From assembly GCA_021792635.1 (NCBI GenBank), contig JAJYUH010000012.1, forward strand, positions 1 through 64,000: a DNA stretch of 64,000 bases. Reading direction: 5' to 3'. The notes under the pieces are model-generated. The model was not told the DNA's origin, did no database searches, and saw nothing but the letters and a program-made list of their open reading frames with translations. Shown one piece after another: positions 56,402 to 64,000 of this stretch (the first letter of the stretch is position 1; every line of letters begins with the position of its first letter). The position numbers and the translations under genes were made by a program. The stretch comes from Natronospirales bacterium. Lineage in GTDB: Bacteria > Pseudomonadota > Gammaproteobacteria > Natronospirales > REEB76.

Positions 56402-56456
56402 GTTCTTCCTGCCTGTGTTTACCGTTATGATGCGGAGCAGCGCTCCGCATTTTTAC

Positions 56457-57818
56457 ATGAAATCCGCCGTGCCGTCCGTGACTGAGACCATCGCCGCCAT
56501 AGCCACGCCTGCCGGCCGAGGCGGCATCGGTATCGTGCGCGTGTCCGGTCCCGCGGTCAGTGGCATTGCGACGGCAATACTCGGTGGTTTGCCGGCCCCG
56601 CGGCGGGCGGTGTTTCAGCCATTCACCGATGCCCAGGGCGCACAGATTGACGTCGGCGTCGCGGTGTTTTTCCCCGGTCCGCAATCCTTCACCGGCGAGG
56701 ATGTTCTAGAGTTGCACGGTCACGGCGGCCCGGTGGTGCTGTCGCTGTTGCTCAAGCGAACCTGTGAACTGGGCGCACGTCTGGCACGGCCCGGCGAATT
56801 TTCCGAACGCGCCTTCCTCAATGACAAGCTGGACCTCGTCCAGGCCGAAGCCATCGCCGATCTCATAGACAGCGGTTCCGAGCAGGCAGCCCGCGCCGCC
56901 ATGCGTTCCCTGCGCGGCGAGTTCTCGATGCGTATTCGCGAATTGGTGGAATCATTGATTGCTTTGCGCCTGTATGTTGAAGCCGCCATTGATTTTCCGG
57001 ATGAAGAGCTCGATTTCCTGAGCGATGGCAAGGTGGCGAAACGGCTTGCGGATATCCGCAGCTGTTTTGCGGCCTTGCTGGAAAGGGCCGCCCAAGGCAG
57101 TCTCCTGCGCGAAGGCATGAGCGTAGTCATCGCCGGCCGGCCCAATGCCGGCAAGTCCAGCCTGCTCAACCGGCTGGCGGGCCACGAGGCCGCCATTGTC
57201 ACCGAGATTCCCGGCACCACCCGGGATGTGTTGCGTGAGCACGTGAATCTGGACGGTCTGCCGCTGCATGTCATTGACACCGCGGGCCTGCGGGACAGCG
57301 GCAACGCAGTGGAGCAGGAAGGCGTGCGCCGCGCCTGGAACGAGATCCGCTCCGCGGACCGGGTGCTGCTGGTGGTGGATGACAGCCGCGGGTTGTCTAC
57401 TGATGACCAACACATACTGGAACAATTTCCGGTGAATCTGCCGGTGACGCTTGTTTATAACAAGATTGATTTGACCGGCCGCAAGCCGGAAACCGATACA
57501 ACCCACCTGCCTGCTCACGTAGCACTGTCAGTCAGGACCGGTCAGGGTATGGAATTGCTTGGAGCCCACCTCAAAGACGTCGCCGGTTACCACGCAGCCG
57601 GTGAAGATGCGTTTATTGCTCGCCGCCGGCATCTGGATGCGCTGAGCCGGGCACGCCCGCATCTTGATGAAGCGGAGCAGCGCTTGCGGGAAGATGCCGG
57701 TGAATTGCTGGCGGAAGAGCTGCAACTGGCCCAACAGTGCTTGAGCGAGATTACCGGAGAATTCAGCAGCGAGGATTTGCTGGGACGGATTTTTTCCAGC
57801 TTCTGTATCGGCAAGTAA
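56457..57818 (+). CDS. mnmE: tRNA modification GTPase MnmE (TrmE)
   Basis: The 453-residue GTPase works with MnmG to add a cmnm5 group to the wobble uridine. The start ATG 56457 gives the family opening [22 protein letters not shown]. The formyl-THF-binding domain follows; the G domain has [16 protein letters not shown] (in VIDTAGLRD) and NKID. The C-terminus ends FCIGK, where the Cys is conserved. The frame extends upstream to 56400 but lacks family similarity. It follows yidC order in most gammaproteobacteria, here interrupted by the hydrolase gene. Confidence 0.97.
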   Translation: MKSAVPSVTETIAAIATPAGRGGIGIVRVSGPAVSGIATAILGGLPAPRRAVFQPFTDAQGAQIDVGVAVFFPGPQSFTGEDVLELHGHGGPVVLSLLLKRTCELGARLARPGEFSERAFLNDKLDLVQAEAIADLIDSGSEQAARAAMRSLRGEFSMRIRELVESLIALRLYVEAAIDFPDEELDFLSDGKVAKRLADIRSCFAALLERAAQGSLLREGMSVVIAGRPNAGKSSLLNRLAGHEAAIVTEIPGTTRDVLREHVNLDGLPLHVIDTAGLRDSGNAVEQEGVRRAWNEIRSADRVLLVVDDSRGLSTDDQHILEQFPVNLPVTLVYNKIDLTGRKPETDTTHLPAHVALSVRTGQGMELLGAHLKDVAGYHAAGEDAFIARRRHLDALSRARPHLDEAEQRLREDAGELLAEELQLAQQCLSEITGEFSSEDLLGRIFSSFCIGK

Positions 57819-57946
57819 CCCGGGCATCTGCCAGCCATCGTGCCGGCATCATTGTATCCACGGTCATTGTTTTCGGTGGCTGCGAAGTACATGCCGATTC
57901 TGTGACGTGGGAAATGCGGCGATCAGAGTAATCGGCAGAGACGGGT

Positions 57947-58510
57947 CTAGGGCTTGTGCTGCTCTCCCGGAAAGGAACTGGGCAAGGTGTCAGAGGGGAA
58001 AGCACTGGGCTGCGTATTCCAAAGGGAGGAGTGGAATGCCGGTGGCGTATTGTCAGGATTCCCAAGGAGAGGGTGCATGAAATCATCGTGGTCGGGTTCG
58101 TGATGGCGGTGTCTGAATCCGAAGCGACGGTAGCCCCAATACAGCGGGGTGACATAGGGCATCTGCTGTGTATGTGGGTATGCCCCCGCGGCCAGCCGGG
58201 CCTGGGCGTTCTCCCAGGCAATTTCCTGTTTTTGCTGTTGAGCCTGTTGCCGGAGCACACTCTGGTACCACTTGTTGATACTCGTGATCCAGGCCTGGGT
58301 TTTTGCTTGCTGCAGTGGATTCGGCGGCGATGGGGCGCGCAGTGCCACGAGTTTGACCGCCTGTTGCGGTTTGGCGGGCGCATGGTCGCTGTAATGCAGG
58401 ACACCTTGGCTGTCCACCCATTTGTACACGTGCAGATTATTCGCCGACCCGATCCCAGGAAACAGGCACGTGGTGCAGACGACAAACAGTATGGCGCTCG
58501 GTTTTCTCAT
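57947..58510 (-). CDS. DUF4124 domain exported protein with His-rich segment
   Basis: The 187-residue exported protein has a signal peptide from ATG 58510 (MRKPSAILFVVCTTCLFPGI) and a DUF4124 motif HVYKWVDSQGVLHYSDHAP. A Gln-rich helix, and then a His/Asp-rich run (HRHHEPDHDDFMHP) and a Pro/Ser-rich tail follow. Its function is unknown; the His-rich part might bind metal. An ATG 12 bases upstream (58522) is equally possible. It is the second DUF4124 gene in the window, and converges on mnmE. Confidence 0.75.
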   Translation of the reverse strand: MRKPSAILFVVCTTCLFPGIGSANNLHVYKWVDSQGVLHYSDHAPAKPQQAVKLVALRAPSPPNPLQQAKTQAWITSINKWYQSVLRQQAQQQKQEIAWENAQARLAAGAYPHTQQMPYVTPLYWGYRRFGFRHRHHEPDHDDFMHPLLGNPDNTPPAFHSSLWNTQPSAFPSDTLPSSFPGEQHKP

Positions 58511-58680
58511 GGTCACAGCCATTGCTGGCCAAGTCCGGTATGAAGTATAGACCCGCCGGCAGCGGTTTTGTCTCAATGAAAAATAGTTAATCCACGGGCC
58601 GGCCCGGCCTGTGTCCGGGTCGGCAAGCGCGGAATTTCCGTGTTTGTTGCCCTTGGCAAGGTCGTACCGGGGCTCAACGC

Positions 58681-58860
58681 TTACGTGTCGCGGGAGATTG
58701 CCGTGGTGAACAGCGGTTCCAGTGAACCGCGCTCGCGTTCACCGGTGGTGGTGTCAATGGCGAGATAGAAAGCACCCATGATGGCGGCAAACAGGAAGAA
58801 ATACGGTACGAAGCTGAGGATCATGGCAGTGCGGGACTGAGGCGTGGATACGTCCACATT
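58681..58860 (-). pseudogene. Remnant of an ABC-2/NatB-type permease
   Basis: Within an open frame the segment reads VSTPQSRTAMILSFVPYFFL and then AIDTTTGERERGSLEPLFTT, the very recognisable NatB/ABC-2 permease pattern (helix, AIDTTxGERERGSLEPLL). About 55 residues survive and end at a stop codon at 58681. The upstream part of the open frame is not similar to the family. No ATPase partner is nearby. The flanking DNA 58511-58680 and 58861-59140 has no other recognised gene. Confidence 0.6.
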
Positions 58861-59140
58861 ATGATGCCTATGGCTTCCGCAAGCGTCAATTCGGTGGGAC
58901 AGCACACTAGTTTGACGGGTAATAGGATTCTGAGTGGGGGAAATCCATCCCATATGACTGTTGTCGCAGTCGATTGCAGGCGCAATGTTGTAGCCGCTAC
59001 TGGTTGAAACCGTCAGCGCGTAAGGTAGTATCCGTTTCGGCCATCTGCTTACAGTCATCACTGACTCGCCGCGCCTGTGGTATTCATCTGCAGCGCGTTC
59101 CGAGAATCGGATCAGCGTAATCCAATGATATCATCCTGCG

Positions 59141-60319
59141 ATGATCATCAATTCGTTGCTCGATACCGATCTCTATAAATTCACCATGATGCAGGCGGTG
59201 CTGCACCAGTTCCCGGCCGCACAGGCCGAATACCGTTTTCAGTGCCGTCACCCGATGGCGAATCTGGCGCCGCTTGCGGAGGAAATCCGTACCGAGATCC
59301 GCCACCTGTGTACGCTGTGTCTGCAGGATGAAGAACTCGACTGGCTCGGCCGGCTGCGTTACATGAAGACGGACTTTGTGGAATTCCTGCGCATCTTCCA
59401 TCTGCAAGAGCGATTCATCGAGGTAGATGGTACAAACGGTGAGCTGCGTATCCTGATCCGCGGACCATGGTTGCACACCATTCTGTTTGAAGTGCCGGTG
59501 CTTGCCATCGTCAATGAGGTGTATTTCCGCAACACCGTGCGCGCACCGGACCTAGAGAAAGGCCGCCACCGGCTGGTGCACAAGATTGCCGTGATCCGAG
59601 GGCTGCCGGATGCGGCAGAATTTGCGCTTGCCGAGTTCGGCACGCGCCGGCGCTTCAGCCGCGTTTGGCAGCGGGAAGTGGTGAAGACCCTGGCACAGGA
59701 GCTGCCGCAGAGCCTGCGCGGTAGCAGCAATCTGCTGTGGGCGCGCGAGTTCGGCCTGATTCCCATCGGTACCATGGCGCACGAATGGATGCAGGCGGCA
59801 CAGGTGCTGGGGCCGCGGCTCGCGCTGGCGCAGCGTTTCGCGCTGCAGTCCTGGGCCCAGGAATACCGCGGTGATCTCGGGGTCGCACTCAGCGACAACT
59901 ACGGGATCGAGGCCTTTTTGCGCGACTTCGACCTGTACTTCTGCAAATTGTTCGACGGTGCCCGCCAGGATTCCGGCGATCCCTTCATTTGGGCGGAGCG
60001 CGTCATTGCCCATTACCGGTCGAACCGTGTGGATCCGGGCACCAAGTCACTGGTATTCAGCGACAGTCTTACCATCACACGTGCCATCGACATCTTCAAC
60101 CGCTTCAAACACGAGGCGCGGATCGGTTTTGGCATCGGAACACACCTCACCAATGACCTTGGTTACACGCCGCTCAATATCGTCATCAAGATGACCCGCT
60201 GCAACGGCCAGCCGGTGGCCAAGCTGAGCGACGACCCGGAAAAAACCCTGTGTGACGACCCGGTCTATCTCGCCTACCTGCGGGAGGTCTATGGACTTGA
60301 TGCACGGGTCCGCGGTTAA
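59141..60319 (+). CDS. pncB: Nicotinate phosphoribosyltransferase
   Basis: This 392-residue enzyme of NAD salvage converts nicotinate and PRPP to nicotinate mononucleotide. It opens [20 protein letters not shown], as PncB does. [10 protein letters not shown] carries the His that becomes phosphorylated, and the later [17 protein letters not shown] and [11 protein letters not shown] segments are conserved. Its stop overlaps the convergent gene by 4 bases. Confidence 0.96.
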   Translation: MIINSLLDTDLYKFTMMQAVLHQFPAAQAEYRFQCRHPMANLAPLAEEIRTEIRHLCTLCLQDEELDWLGRLRYMKTDFVEFLRIFHLQERFIEVDGTNGELRILIRGPWLHTILFEVPVLAIVNEVYFRNTVRAPDLEKGRHRLVHKIAVIRGLPDAAEFALAEFGTRRRFSRVWQREVVKTLAQELPQSLRGSSNLLWAREFGLIPIGTMAHEWMQAAQVLGPRLALAQRFALQSWAQEYRGDLGVALSDNYGIEAFLRDFDLYFCKLFDGARQDSGDPFIWAERVIAHYRSNRVDPGTKSLVFSDSLTITRAIDIFNRFKHEARIGFGIGTHLTNDLGYTPLNIVIKMTRCNGQPVAKLSDDPEKTLCDDPVYLAYLREVYGLDARVRG

Positions 60320-60657
60320 CCGCCGGCCGCCTCTCGATCCAGCTCATCCAGGGCAAGTGCGGAGTGCGCGTAGGCGCCGCCGGCACGCATCTCCGCCGCC
60401 ACCCAGATGGCCTCCATGATTTCCTCGGGTGTGGCGCCGCTGCGGCGAGCGGCACGAGTGTGGCCGCGAATGCAATAGGGACACTGGGTAGTGTGCGCTA
60501 CGGCGACAGCGATGAGATGCTTGGTTCTCTCGGGTAGCGCACCGTCGGCAAATACCGCCTTGCTGAACATCTGAAAAGCCTCCAGTGGCTTGGGTGCCAG
60601 CGTCTTGCGGCGTGCCGAGATCGCGGTGGATGATTCTGGATACATTGCATGGGTCAT
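60316..60657 (-). CDS. Carboxymuconolactone decarboxylase family (AhpD-like) protein
   Basis: This small protein of 113 residues has the CMD/AhpD fold. The redox pair CPYCIRGH and the helix [21 protein letters not shown] are visible. Such proteins act as peroxidase-like or alkylhydroperoxidase partners, but this one lacks evidence of a specific partner. GGAGAAAG precedes the ATG. It converges with pncB. Confidence 0.9.
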   Translation of the reverse strand: MTHAMYPESSTAISARRKTLAPKPLEAFQMFSKAVFADGALPERTKHLIAVAVAHTTQCPYCIRGHTRAARRSGATPEEIMEAIWVAAEMRAGGAYAHSALALDELDREAAGG

Positions 60658-60702
60658 GGCCTTTCTCCGTTTGTGTTTGCACGATGTCTCGATCGGCGAT
60701 TG

Positions 60703-61065
60703 TCAGTCCCGCAGACTGCGGCGCAGGTAGGCAGCCAGCACCACAGCTTGGTTATGTTCCTCGTCATGAGCGCCGAACAGCAGCGTCACCGTGGTCCGGG
60801 ATTTGAGAATTGCATGTAGAGCCTTGGTGGCCATGCGGTTGGCGCGCAGCTCGGCGGTATAGCGGCGCCTGAACCCGGTCCATTTTTCCGGATCATGGCC
60901 AAACCACTGGCGTAACTTGATACTGGGGGCCACATCCTTCAGCCAGTAGTCAACAGCGGCCTTCTTCTTGGTCAGGCCACGGGGCCACATGCGATCCACC
61001 AGCACTCGGCAGCCGTCACGACTCGCTGGGGGAAGATAAACACGTTTCAGTTTGAGTATCGTCAT
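60703..61065 (-). CDS. DUF488 family protein (YeaO-like)
   Basis: The 120-residue cytosolic protein has the YeaO/DUF488 signature: RVLVDRMWPRGLTKKKAAVDYWLKD-type opening (shown in part) and WFGHDPEKWTGFRRRYTAEL, then LLFGAHDEEHNQAVVLAAYL. The function is not established. The start is ATG 61065, seven codons inside a longer frame. It is in the minus-strand run from lipA to here. Confidence 0.9.
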   Translation of the reverse strand: MTILKLKRVYLPPASRDGCRVLVDRMWPRGLTKKKAAVDYWLKDVAPSIKLRQWFGHDPEKWTGFRRRYTAELRANRMATKALHAILKSRTTVTLLFGAHDEEHNQAVVLAAYLRRSLRD

Positions 61066-61128
61066 ATCGAACCTCCATTTCTCCATGGGTTGAGGTTGGT
61101 GCCGATACCTTGTCGGGTTGTTGCGGGC

Positions 61129-61779
61129 TCAGTACCGTATCCCGGTAACGGCGGCTTTGGGATGCAGGCTGACAGGAGCGGACGGGCGGTTGTCCATGGC
61201 CGCGAACCACGCGTGCAGGTTTCGCAGTCCATTGTCGCAGGGCTGGCCGACGCGGGAACCGAAATCAAGTGCGGTATAAAGCACAATATCCACAACCGTG
61301 AAACGATGCGGTACGATCACTGTACGCCACGCCAGCAGGGCATCCAGCCAGAGCAACCCATCGTGCACGAGCTTTTCAAGTCCGGGAACGCATTCCGGCA
61401 GGATGAGCATGCGGTTCCTGTACATCGCTGCGACCGGTCCGTAGTGGAAGGTGGCGTACAGCGGCTCGGTAATGCGCCGTTCGATGCGGCGTTGCCACAT
61501 CCGCGTCTCGGCACGCTCTTCGGGTGTTGCACCCAGCAGTGACGGTACCGGATATTTCTCTTTCAGGTATTGGAAAATCGCACCGGTTTCCGCCAGCCAG
61601 AAACCGTCGTCGAGGATAAGCACCGGCACTTGACCGCCCGGATTGTGCTGAATGAATTCTGGATGGCGGTTTTCTCCGGCATCCACATCAATCTCGCGTA
61701 TCGGCAGTGTGAGACGCTTTTCCAACAGATACATGCGGAGGCAGCGGGGGTTTGGACGCGCCGCATTACAAAATATCAT
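61129..61779 (-). CDS. Glutathione S-transferase family protein
   Basis: The 216-residue protein has a thioredoxin-like N-terminal domain (NPGGQVPVLILDDGFWLAET with the cis-Pro and Glu/Thr glutathione contacts) and an alpha-helical C-terminal domain (VVDIVLYTALDFG motif). The residue near the start that would activate glutathione is not clear (CNAARPNPRC). Substrate unknown. Its start is 10 bases after the end of the sdhB remnant. Confidence 0.88.
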   Translation of the reverse strand: MIFCNAARPNPRCLRMYLLEKRLTLPIREIDVDAGENRHPEFIQHNPGGQVPVLILDDGFWLAETGAIFQYLKEKYPVPSLLGATPEERAETRMWQRRIERRITEPLYATFHYGPVAAMYRNRMLILPECVPGLEKLVHDGLLWLDALLAWRTVIVPHRFTVVDIVLYTALDFGSRVGQPCDNGLRNLHAWFAAMDNRPSAPVSLHPKAAVTGIRY

Positions 61780-61789
61780 TACCGCATTC

Positions 61790-61915
61790 TCACTTCTGAT
61801 GAGTCAGATCACCGTTGTCGGGATCATAACGATAGATATGAAATTCCTTGACCCGCGCGGCATTTTGAGACTGCGGCCACTGCTTGCCCTTGCGGATACG
61901 CGAGCCATCAGGCAG
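61790..61915 (-). pseudogene. sdhB: N-terminal remnant of succinate dehydrogenase iron-sulfur subunit (sdhB)
   Basis: The frame reads LPDGSRIRKGKQWPQ, then VKEFHIYRYDPDNGD before LTHQK and stop. SdhB proteins of proteobacteria open with similar LPxxSRIxKGK and KxFxIYRYDPD segments. About 40 residues remain of a normal 230-260, with no Fe-S cysteine motifs, so this is a broken gene. The upstream part of the frame (to 62011) is not similar. No other sdh genes are present. Confidence 0.55.
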
Positions 61916-62040
61916 CCCGGATGACCGCGTGGGGAGATACGCGATACGGGGCAGGATTCGATGTGGCGTATGCGTCATGGCAGTTCTTCTGTCCGCCGCT
62001 TGCGGATGCACAGGATATGATTTCGGTGCATTTGCGTAGC

Positions 62041-62991
62041 TCAGGCAAAATGGGTCGTATCTACGGGCACACTGTCCGTGCGCATGAAGTGCTCATTCAG
62101 ATATTTCTCGCCTTCATCACAGAACAAGGTCACCACCGTACGCAATGCAGGATGATTCTCGCGGACTCGCTTCGCCGCCAGCAGATGGGCGCCGGAGCTG
62201 GGGCCGCAGAACAGGCCGTGATGCCGCGCCAGATCGCGCATGGCCTGCACTGCCTCCTGGCTCGACACCGTGAGTACCTGATCCACGAGGTCGGCATGAC
62301 GCGCAAAGATGCCCGGCACAAAACCGTCGGAAATACCCTCGATCTGGTGCTGTGCGATCTCGCCGCATAAAAGCGTGCAGGATTCCGAGGGCTCCATGGC
62401 GAACAGGCGCACCTTGGGATTCACCGCACGGAACGCTTGGCCCACACCCACCAGTGTGCCACCGGTACCGACGCCCATCACCAGTGCGTCCGGGAGCGTA
62501 GCGGAGGGTAACTGCGCGAGGATTTCCGGACCCAGCAACAACCGGTTTTCCTCCACGTTCCATTCCGATTCGAACTGGTGAGGACAGAAAAAGCCGGGTT
62601 GCTGACCGAGTTCGCGGGCCTTCTGCAAGGCATCGTTCACATGAAAGCGGCCGCAGAACCGTACCTCGGCACCGTAGGCGCGCGAGATAGCCACGCGCTC
62701 GCTGGACATGCCCTCGGGCATCACCACCAGCATGCGATAACCCTTGACTGCCGCCACCAGGGCAAGCGCATTACCGGTGTTGCCGCTGGTGGCTTCCACT
62801 ACGGTATCGCCGGAATGCAGCAAGCCCTCGCGTTCGGCCTTCTCCAGTATGTATTTGGCGATGCGTGCCTTGATGGAGCCGGAAGGGTTCAGGAATTCCA
62901 GTTTGGCGAAAATACCGTCCACACACACCAGCGGCGTGTTACCGATGGCGTCCAGGATATTGGTCGAAACGGATGGATAGCGTGTGGCCAT
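62041..62991 (-). CDS. cysM: Cysteine synthase B-type PLP enzyme
   Basis: The 316-residue protein has the PLP Lys in NPSGSIKARIAK (about Lys41) and a SGNTGNAL loop. The Gly-rich phosphate clamp GVGTGGTLVGVG and a C-terminal GPSSGAHLLA complete the fold. It would make cysteine from O-acetylserine or O-phosphoserine with sulfide or thiosulfate. The SxK context (SGSIKAR instead of GGSVKDR) is slightly unusual, so a related beta-replacement enzyme is possible. A start at 63000 (TTG) is an alternative. It follows the small protein by 11 bases. Confidence 0.85.
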   Translation of the reverse strand: MATRYPSVSTNILDAIGNTPLVCVDGIFAKLEFLNPSGSIKARIAKYILEKAEREGLLHSGDTVVEATSGNTGNALALVAAVKGYRMLVVMPEGMSSERVAISRAYGAEVRFCGRFHVNDALQKARELGQQPGFFCPHQFESEWNVEENRLLLGPEILAQLPSATLPDALVMGVGTGGTLVGVGQAFRAVNPKVRLFAMEPSESCTLLCGEIAQHQIEGISDGFVPGIFARHADLVDQVLTVSSQEAVQAMRDLARHHGLFCGPSSGAHLLAAKRVRENHPALRTVVTLFCDEGEKYLNEHFMRTDSVPVDTTHFA

Positions 62992-63002
62992 AAGGGACAA
63001 GT

Positions 63003-63389
63003 TCAGTGCTTGCCTCTTCTGCTCGCCAGAGAACCGCCCAGGGTCCAGGACGGTGGATCACTGGCGGGAAAGCTGCCGGCCAGTTCTTCATCAATCAACT
63101 GTTCGCACTCTTTGGTGTCTCTGGCTTTCGACTTGGTAGTTGCGGGTGTATGTGGGTTATCGAATCGCTTGCCGGTCGCGCCCGGCGGAACCACATGAGT
63201 GCCCAGATAATGTTTATAGAACTGGTACGACATAATGAAGGCCCTCCGGTACGGCGGCATGGAGGCGAAATGCCGTGGATTGAGTACTGCCTTACGGTAC
63301 ACCCGCCGTGTCTGCCGCGCATAACGGCGCGCGGTCTCCCGGCCGGCCCGTGCGGTAATGCCGGCAATGATGAACTCATCGGTGCTCAT
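63003..63389 (-). CDS. Small hypothetical protein with SFPASDPP motif
   Basis: This 128-residue basic protein has no signal peptide. The first half is Arg/Tyr-rich ([16 protein letters not shown]), and the tail has [17 protein letters not shown], a motif found in many short bacterial proteins of unknown role. It overlaps the lipA stop by 4 bases (ATGA), so it is likely cotranslated with lipA. No function can be given. Confidence 0.7.
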   Translation of the reverse strand: MSTDEFIIAGITARAGRETARRYARQTRRVYRKAVLNPRHFASMPPYRRAFIMSYQFYKHYLGTHVVPPGATGKRFDNPHTPATTKSKARDTKECEQLIDEELAGSFPASDPPSWTLGGSLASRRGKH

Positions 63390-64000
63390 GCGCCGAGACC
63401 CACATTATCGCGTTCCAGCACATGCTCGGCGCGGTAGCTGGAACGCACCAGCGGTCCGGCCACCGCTTCCATGAAGCCCTTGGACAGTGCCAGTTCGCGG
63501 TAATTTCGGAACTCCTCTGGGGTTATGAAACGTGCTACTGGCAGGTGATTCCGTGTCGGGCGCAGGTACTGGCCGAGCGTAATAATATCCACATTGGCGG
63601 CGCGCGCGTCCTCCAGTGTGAACTCGATCTCCGCTTCGGTCTCACCCAAGCCCAGCATCAGACTGGTCTTGCTGAGCACGTCGGGGCGTTCACGCTTGGC
63701 GAATGCCAGCACTTCAAGGGTTTGCCGGTAACCGGCACGCGGATCGCGGGCATAACGAGTGAGCCGCTCCACAGTTTCGAGATTCTGCGCGTAAGTCACT
63801 ACGCCCGCGGCCAGTACCGTAGCCACTGACTTGAAGTTTCCGCCAAAATCCGGCGTCAAAGCTTCCACTGACGTTTGCGGTGTATGTGCATGGATCGCAC
63901 GGATACAGGCCGCGTAATGCGCCGCACCGCCATCGGGGAGATCATCGCGGTCTACCGAGGTCAGCACCACGTATTTAAGGTGCATGAGCTCCACCGCCTC
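63386..64000 (-). CDS. lipA: Lipoyl synthase LipA, 3' part (runs off window)
   Basis: The visible part (about 204 residues) is the C-terminal half of the radical-SAM enzyme that inserts sulfur into octanoyl-protein. It has [48 protein letters not shown]-like [19 protein letters not shown] and the end [10 protein letters not shown] with the conserved RSSYRA motif. The N-terminal radical-SAM CxxxCxxC and the auxiliary cluster lie outside the window. It is the first visible gene of the minus-strand run. Confidence 0.95.
   Translation of the reverse strand, partial: EAVELMHLKYVVLTSVDRDDLPDGGAAHYAACIRAIHAHTPQTSVEALTPDFGGNFKSVATVLAAGVVTYAQNLETVERLTRYARDPRAGYRQTLEVLAFAKRERPDVLSKTSLMLGLGETEAEIEFTLEDARAANVDIITLGQYLRPTRNHLPVARFITPEEFRNYRELALSKGFMEAVAGPLVRSSYRAEHVLERDNVGLGA

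Noticed and set aside
58681-59061. 126-residue minus frame as an intact gene
   Set aside because: Only the last third resembles a known protein (permease fragment); the first part has no coding character.
61790-62011. 73-residue minus frame as an intact small gene
   Set aside because: Its second half is the start of SdhB and its first half has no match, so a remnant is more likely, although a small real protein cannot be ruled out.

Overview
The window reads as GC-rich chromosomal DNA of a non-enteric gammaproteobacterium. The evidence is gene order: envC-ctpA-yibQ facing yibN-grxC-secB-gpsA, glyQ-glyS-gmhB-plsC, the rpmH-rnpA-yidD-yidC-mnmE block beside dnaA-dnaN-recF-gyrB, glnA with ntrBC, and an MSHA-type pilus locus. 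The genus cannot be named from sequence alone. No tRNA, rRNA or CRISPR array was seen.

Layout. (1) 1-131: left edge of an IS5-family insertion sequence. (2) 190-7617: cell-envelope and housekeeping genes (yibQ, ctpA, envC, yibN, grxC, secB, gpsA, trmL, a class 1 pyrD). (3) 7834-25339: an apparently complete MSHA type IV pilus locus on the + strand, in the order MshI/PilM, PilN, MshJ, MshK, MshL secretin, MshM, MshN, MshE, MshG, a pseudopilin, an unknown membrane protein, two major-type pilins, MshC, MshD, MshO, MshP, MshQ. It is followed by a GT-C/TPR membrane protein that may glycosylate the pilin. (4) 27378-30422: ntrC, ntrB and a DUF4124 protein, with two NtrC-type boxes at the ntrB start. 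(5) 30720-39701: a glycolate/lactate module (quinone oxidoreductase, LctP permease, malate synthase, TSUP exporter, glcDEF). (6) 40376-41929: glnA with a textbook sigma54 promoter and an upstream NtrC box. (7) 42041-46364: glyQ-glyS-gmhB-plsC. (8) 46365-57818: the origin neighbourhood, with gyrB-recF-dnaN-dnaA on - and rpmH-rnpA-yidD-yidC on +, an oriC candidate between dnaA and dnaN, an alpha/beta hydrolase-OsmC fusion and mnmE. (9) 57947-64000: a mixed region with DUF4124, pncB, a carboxymuconolactone decarboxylase-like protein, DUF488, a GST, cysM, a small unknown protein and the 3' part of lipA. It also holds two gene remnants, an ABC-2 permease fragment and an sdhB fragment.

How the parts connect. 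The pilus locus contains secretin, motor ATPase, platform, assembly proteins, pilins and a putative tip adhesin; its MshE keeps a tandem MshEN-type N-terminus that suggests c-di-GMP control. NtrBC and glnA look like one nitrogen circuit: NtrC boxes lie at both, but the glycolate module now separates them. GlcDEF would oxidise glycolate to glyoxylate, which malate synthase condenses with acetyl-CoA, while the LctP-family permease brings in the 2-hydroxyacid.

Main second-look items: rnpA and mshI both appear to start at CTG, so ordinary ORF calling truncates or mis-extends them; the duplicated-domain membrane protein inside the pilus locus; the GT-C protein after mshQ; the tandem NtrC boxes; the oriC candidate; and the two gene remnants near the right end.
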